From assembly GCA_027624955.1 (NCBI GenBank), contig JAQBTG010000032.1, positions 1 through 45,172 of the forward strand: DNA of 45,172 nt. Reading direction: 5' to 3'. This document shows positions 42,814 to 45,172 of this stretch, piece by piece. The notes below the pieces were generated by a model that was not told the DNA's origin, did not search any database, and saw only the letters and a list, made by a program, of their open reading frames with translations. Made by a program: the position numbers and the translations under genes. The DNA comes from Pseudomonadota bacterium (GTDB lineage Bacteria; Pseudomonadota; Alphaproteobacteria; UBA828). The first letter of the stretch is position 1. The number at the start of each line of letters is the position of its first letter.

Positions 42814-44895
42814 TTACTCCGCCGCAGCGCTTTCGAGGCGGACTTGTTCGAGCTTGTAGGGCACGTCGCCGGCCGCTGCGGCGTCGAGCTCCTGGGCGTA
42901 GCGATGGCCTTCAAAGACGGCGAACTGGATCGTGCTCGGCGCGACGACGTCGCCGATACGCGTCAGTTTGGTGATACCCGCCGCTTCCAATTTTTCTGGA
43001 TTCGCCGACAATTCCTTATAGAGCGCGTCATTCGGCAGCCGCGACGCCGCCAAGACGAGCGACTGATAGCTCAAATTCTCACGGATCGCGCCATGATAGA
43101 CGTTGGCGATTTCAATGCTGTTATCGCCGATCGAAACAATATTGTGATCCTTAATCATCCGAATGCCCTGAGATAGAATCCTGCTCTGAATTTTCTCCAT
43201 TTCAAGGGTGTATTCGGTCCACCGCGAAAGCTCCATCAGCGGCGTTACGATGGTCACCTCATGGCCTTCAGCGCGCAGTTTTTCGGCGATCACGCCGCCC
43301 ATATAATAGTGATCGTCATCGAACACGATGACCGGCCCTTCGACCTTCTTGCCGTTCATGATGTCATCCGGGGTAAAGACCCGGCTGCCGTCACTTCCCG
43401 GAATCGCATGCGCGTTGCTATAGGAAACACCGTCCCGCCGCCAGCTTGCGCCGGTGGCGAGGACGACAATCTCGGCGCCATAGTCGAGAATATCTTGGGC
43501 CGTAAGTTCAGTGCCCGTGTGCACTTCGACATTCTTCATCTTGGCGAGCTGAGCCTTGCGGTAGTCGCGCACTCGGGCCCATTCGGACAGGCCGGGAAGG
43601 CTGCTTTCAAACGTCACCCGCCCGCCAACTTCGTCGCGTGCATCCACCAGATGCACGGTATAGCCACGCAAGCCCAGCGCGCGTGCGCACTCAAGGCCGG
43701 CCGGACCGGCACCGACGATCAGCACGCCATTGTCCGAGCCTTTCTTGGCGATGGTTTCCGGGTGCCAGCCGCGTCGCCATTCCTCGCCCGCGGTCGGGTT
43801 TTGCGTGCAGCGGAACAGGCTGGATGTATTCTCCGATGACACGCAAATATTGCAGCCGATGCATTCGCGAATATCTTCATTGCGCCCCTCCTCAATTTTC
43901 TTGGGCAGGAACGGATCGGCGATGGACGGCCGCGCCGCGCCAATCATATCTGTGATGCCGCGCTCGATCTGCGAGACCATGGTGTCTGGCGACGTGAAGC
44001 GCCCGACAGTCACCACAGGTTTGTCGGTCTTTTGCTTGACGAAGGCGATGTAGGGCTCTTGAAACCCTTCTTTGCTAAAGCGCGCGGTCGCCGAATCTTC
44101 GGCCCAATCGCTGATGTTCACATCCCAGAGATCGGGAAGATCGGCAAACATCTCGACCACCGCCTGGCCTTCTTCCTGCCATTGAATGCCATCTGCGCCG
44201 CGCATCTCGTCGACCGCGATGCGAAGCGCCACGGCGGCCTTGTCGCCGACCGCTTCCTTAGTGTCCTCCAACAGCTCGCCAATGAGGCGCGCGCGATTCT
44301 CGACGCTGCCGCCATATTCATCCGTGCGATGGTTGCTATGCGGCGACAGGAAACTTTGCGGCAGGGCGATATTATGGCCAGCATAGACATAGACGATGTC
44401 AAAGCCGCATTCGACGGCGCGCAAGGAGGCGTCTACCTGCCAACGACGGAATTCTCGGATGTCTGCCTTGTCCATCTCGCGCCCCTGGATCGGGTCCCAG
44501 TTATAGTGGACCGTACTGCTCGACGGGCTGAGCGGATATTCCTTGGTCTTGCGGTTGGAGAAGCCGGAACCGTTATGTGTAAGTTCGACCGCCGCTAGGG
44601 CGCCATATTCGTGCACGGCGTCCGCCCATTCGCGCAACTGGGTCACGTGATCCTCGTTCCACAGGCGCCGTTCCCCATAAGGCGCGGCACAGGAGCTCGG
44701 GTGGATGGAACATTGCTCGGTCGAGATAACCGCCCACCCGCCTTCGCCTTTCATGCGCCGATGGGCGATGTCGCCATGATGCTCGGTATACCCCATGGCG
44801 TTGCAATGGGGCACTTGAAAGAACCGATTTTTCGCTGTTTTGGGACCAATCTTGAGCGGCGTAAAAAGCACATCATAGCGCGGATCGCGGGCCAT
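42814..44895 (-). CDS. Trimethylamine dehydrogenase-like / dimethylglycine demethylase-like flavoprotein
   Basis: The 693-residue protein has three parts: an N-terminal old-yellow-enzyme barrel with FMN, a 4Fe-4S site (Cys345, Cys348, Cys351, Cys363) and a C-terminal FAD/ADP-binding domain (VLIVGAGPAGLECARALGLR). Cys31 (QVPHCNAMG) matches the cysteine that forms the 6-S-cysteinyl-FMN bond in TMADH. The catalytic Tyr/His region (VYVYAGHNIALP) is kept. Of the aromatic bowl that holds trimethylammonium, Tyr60 is Gln61 and Trp355 is Glu355, while Trp264 is kept. The substrate is therefore likely a secondary or functionalised amine, as in dimethylamine dehydrogenase or DgcA-type enzymes. It converges with the M19-like gene, with 22 bases between stops. 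Confidence 0.9.
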   Translation of the reverse strand: MARDPRYDVLFTPLKIGPKTAKNRFFQVPHCNAMGYTEHHGDIAHRRMKGEGGWAVISTEQCSIHPSSCAAPYGERRLWNEDHVTQLREWADAVHEYGALAAVELTHNGSGFSNRKTKEYPLSPSSSTVHYNWDPIQGREMDKADIREFRRWQVDASLRAVECGFDIVYVYAGHNIALPQSFLSPHSNHRTDEYGGSVENRARLIGELLEDTKEAVGDKAAVALRIAVDEMRGADGIQWQEEGQAVVEMFADLPDLWDVNISDWAEDSATARFSKEGFQEPYIAFVKQKTDKPVVTVGRFTSPDTMVSQIERGITDMIGAARPSIADPFLPKKIEEGRNEDIRECIGCNICVSSENTSSLFRCTQNPTAGEEWRRGWHPETIAKKGSDNGVLIVGAGPAGLECARALGLRGYTVHLVDARDEVGGRVTFESSLPGLSEWARVRDYRKAQLAKMKNVEVHTGTELTAQDILDYGAEIVVLATGASWRRDGVSYSNAHAIPGSDGSRVFTPDDIMNGKKVEGPVIVFDDDHYYMGGVIAEKLRAEGHEVTIVTPLMELSRWTEYTLEMEKIQSRILSQGIRMIKDHNIVSIGDNSIEIANVYHGAIRENLSYQSLVLAASRLPNDALYKELSANPEKLEAAGITKLTRIGDVVAPSTIQFAVFEGHRYAQELDAAAAGDVPYKLEQVRLESAAAE

Positions 44896-44987
44896 TTTAT
44901 TCTCCCTGGCGCGGCGTCTCTTGGATGAGCGGAACGCGCGCCTTGTGTGGTGGGGCGTTTGCTAATTCTCTAAGCAATGCTTTCGAT

Positions 44988-45043
44988 ATAGTGCGCAAAC
45001 CAATTGCGCTTGGTCATAGTGCGCAATCCCGTTGCGCCTGGTC
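44988..45043. repeat. Two tandem 28-bp units, each with a GCGCAA-N5-TTGCGC dyad
   Basis: Units 44988-45015 and 45016-45043 are adjacent and identical at 24 of 28 positions. The differences lie in the 5-base spacer (three) and one base after the right arm. Each starts ATAGTGCGCAA and ends TTGCGCNTGGTC. Both dyads are exact (6-base arms, 5-base spacer). They lie 93 bases upstream of the flavoprotein ATG, after the stop of the gene cut by the right edge. Likely tandem operators; tandem RNA hairpins are the alternative. Confidence 0.7.
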
Positions 45044-45062
45044 AATGCTTCCAAACCTCGCA

Positions 45063-45172
45063 TCATTTTGCCAGCTTCGGATAGATTTCGTGGCCCCAAA
45101 TTTGGCGCTCGCGAATCCAGGGCAGCGGATGTTGCGGATTTTCCGATTCAAATTCCCGCGCCAGTCGATGGC
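45063..45172 (-). CDS. C-terminal end of an unidentified protein (cut by window edge)
   Basis: Minus frame from the window end to a TGA at 45063-45065 gives 35 residues including AREFESENPQHPLPWIRERQ and IWGHEIYPKLAK. The composition is clearly protein-like, but the family is not recognised from so short a piece. It is on the same strand as, and upstream of, the TMADH-like gene, with the tandem dyads between them. Confidence 0.55.
   Translation of the reverse strand, partial: HRLAREFESENPQHPLPWIRERQIWGHEIYPKLAK

Overview
The window looks like a chromosomal segment of an alphaproteobacterium, probably Rhodospirillales-like. The basis is a DUF2336 protein paired with a soluble PAS histidine kinase, a SAM-II type leader in front of a metZ-like gene, a urease cluster, a crotonyl-CoA carboxylase/reductase (CCR) family protein, and GC-rich codon use. 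No insertion sequence, phage gene, CRISPR array or rRNA was seen. One tRNA is present, tRNA-Gly(CCC). This placement is inference, since no database search was possible.

Left part (1-8033). A minus-strand cassette encodes a TPP-dependent 2-oxoacid/acetoin-type E1 alpha and E1 beta plus a free-standing lipoyl domain. It is embedded in the wreckage of two beta-oxidation genes that the ordinary ORF view misses. One is an acyl-CoA dehydrogenase pseudogene at 2514-2949, with a large internal deletion and two in-frame stops. The other is a 42-residue stub carrying an enoyl-CoA hydratase N-terminus at 398-526, whose stop overlaps the start of the lipoyl gene. A plus-strand run follows: acyl-CoA ligase, SCP2-type thiolase, an unrecognised Cys-rich 247-residue protein, and an ornithine cyclodeaminase/mu-crystallin family enzyme.

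Urease and envelope part (8391-16985, all minus strand). In transcription order: a cysteine hydrolase, mlaC-like, a Sel1-repeat gene, a long mlaA-like gene, then ureE-ureF-ureAB(fused)-ureC-ureD-ureG. All urease metal ligands that can be placed are present.

Housekeeping and signalling part (17244-35283). DUF2336 plus PAS histidine kinase, argE-like deacetylase, an RND efflux pair, trkH, folE, apaG, metZ with a SAM-II riboswitch, a radical SAM enzyme with extra cysteines, tRNA-Gly, a 2-keto-4-pentenoate hydratase-like enzyme with an aminotransferase, and ppx.

Right part (35284-45172) is a catabolic block: diaminopropionate ammonia-lyase-like enzyme, GlcG-like protein, a molybdopterin oxidoreductase, a cupin, a CCR-family reductase, an M19 dipeptidase-like protein, and a trimethylamine-dehydrogenase-like flavoprotein. 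Three of these carry substitutions at residues that define their families (the CO2 pocket of CCR, the metal site of M19, the aromatic bowl of TMADH), which suggests re-purposed enzymes for an unassigned N-compound pathway. A tandem 28-bp unit, each copy containing a GCGCAA-N5-TTGCGC dyad, lies just upstream of the flavoprotein gene. This block and the eroded left cassette are the most unusual parts of the window.
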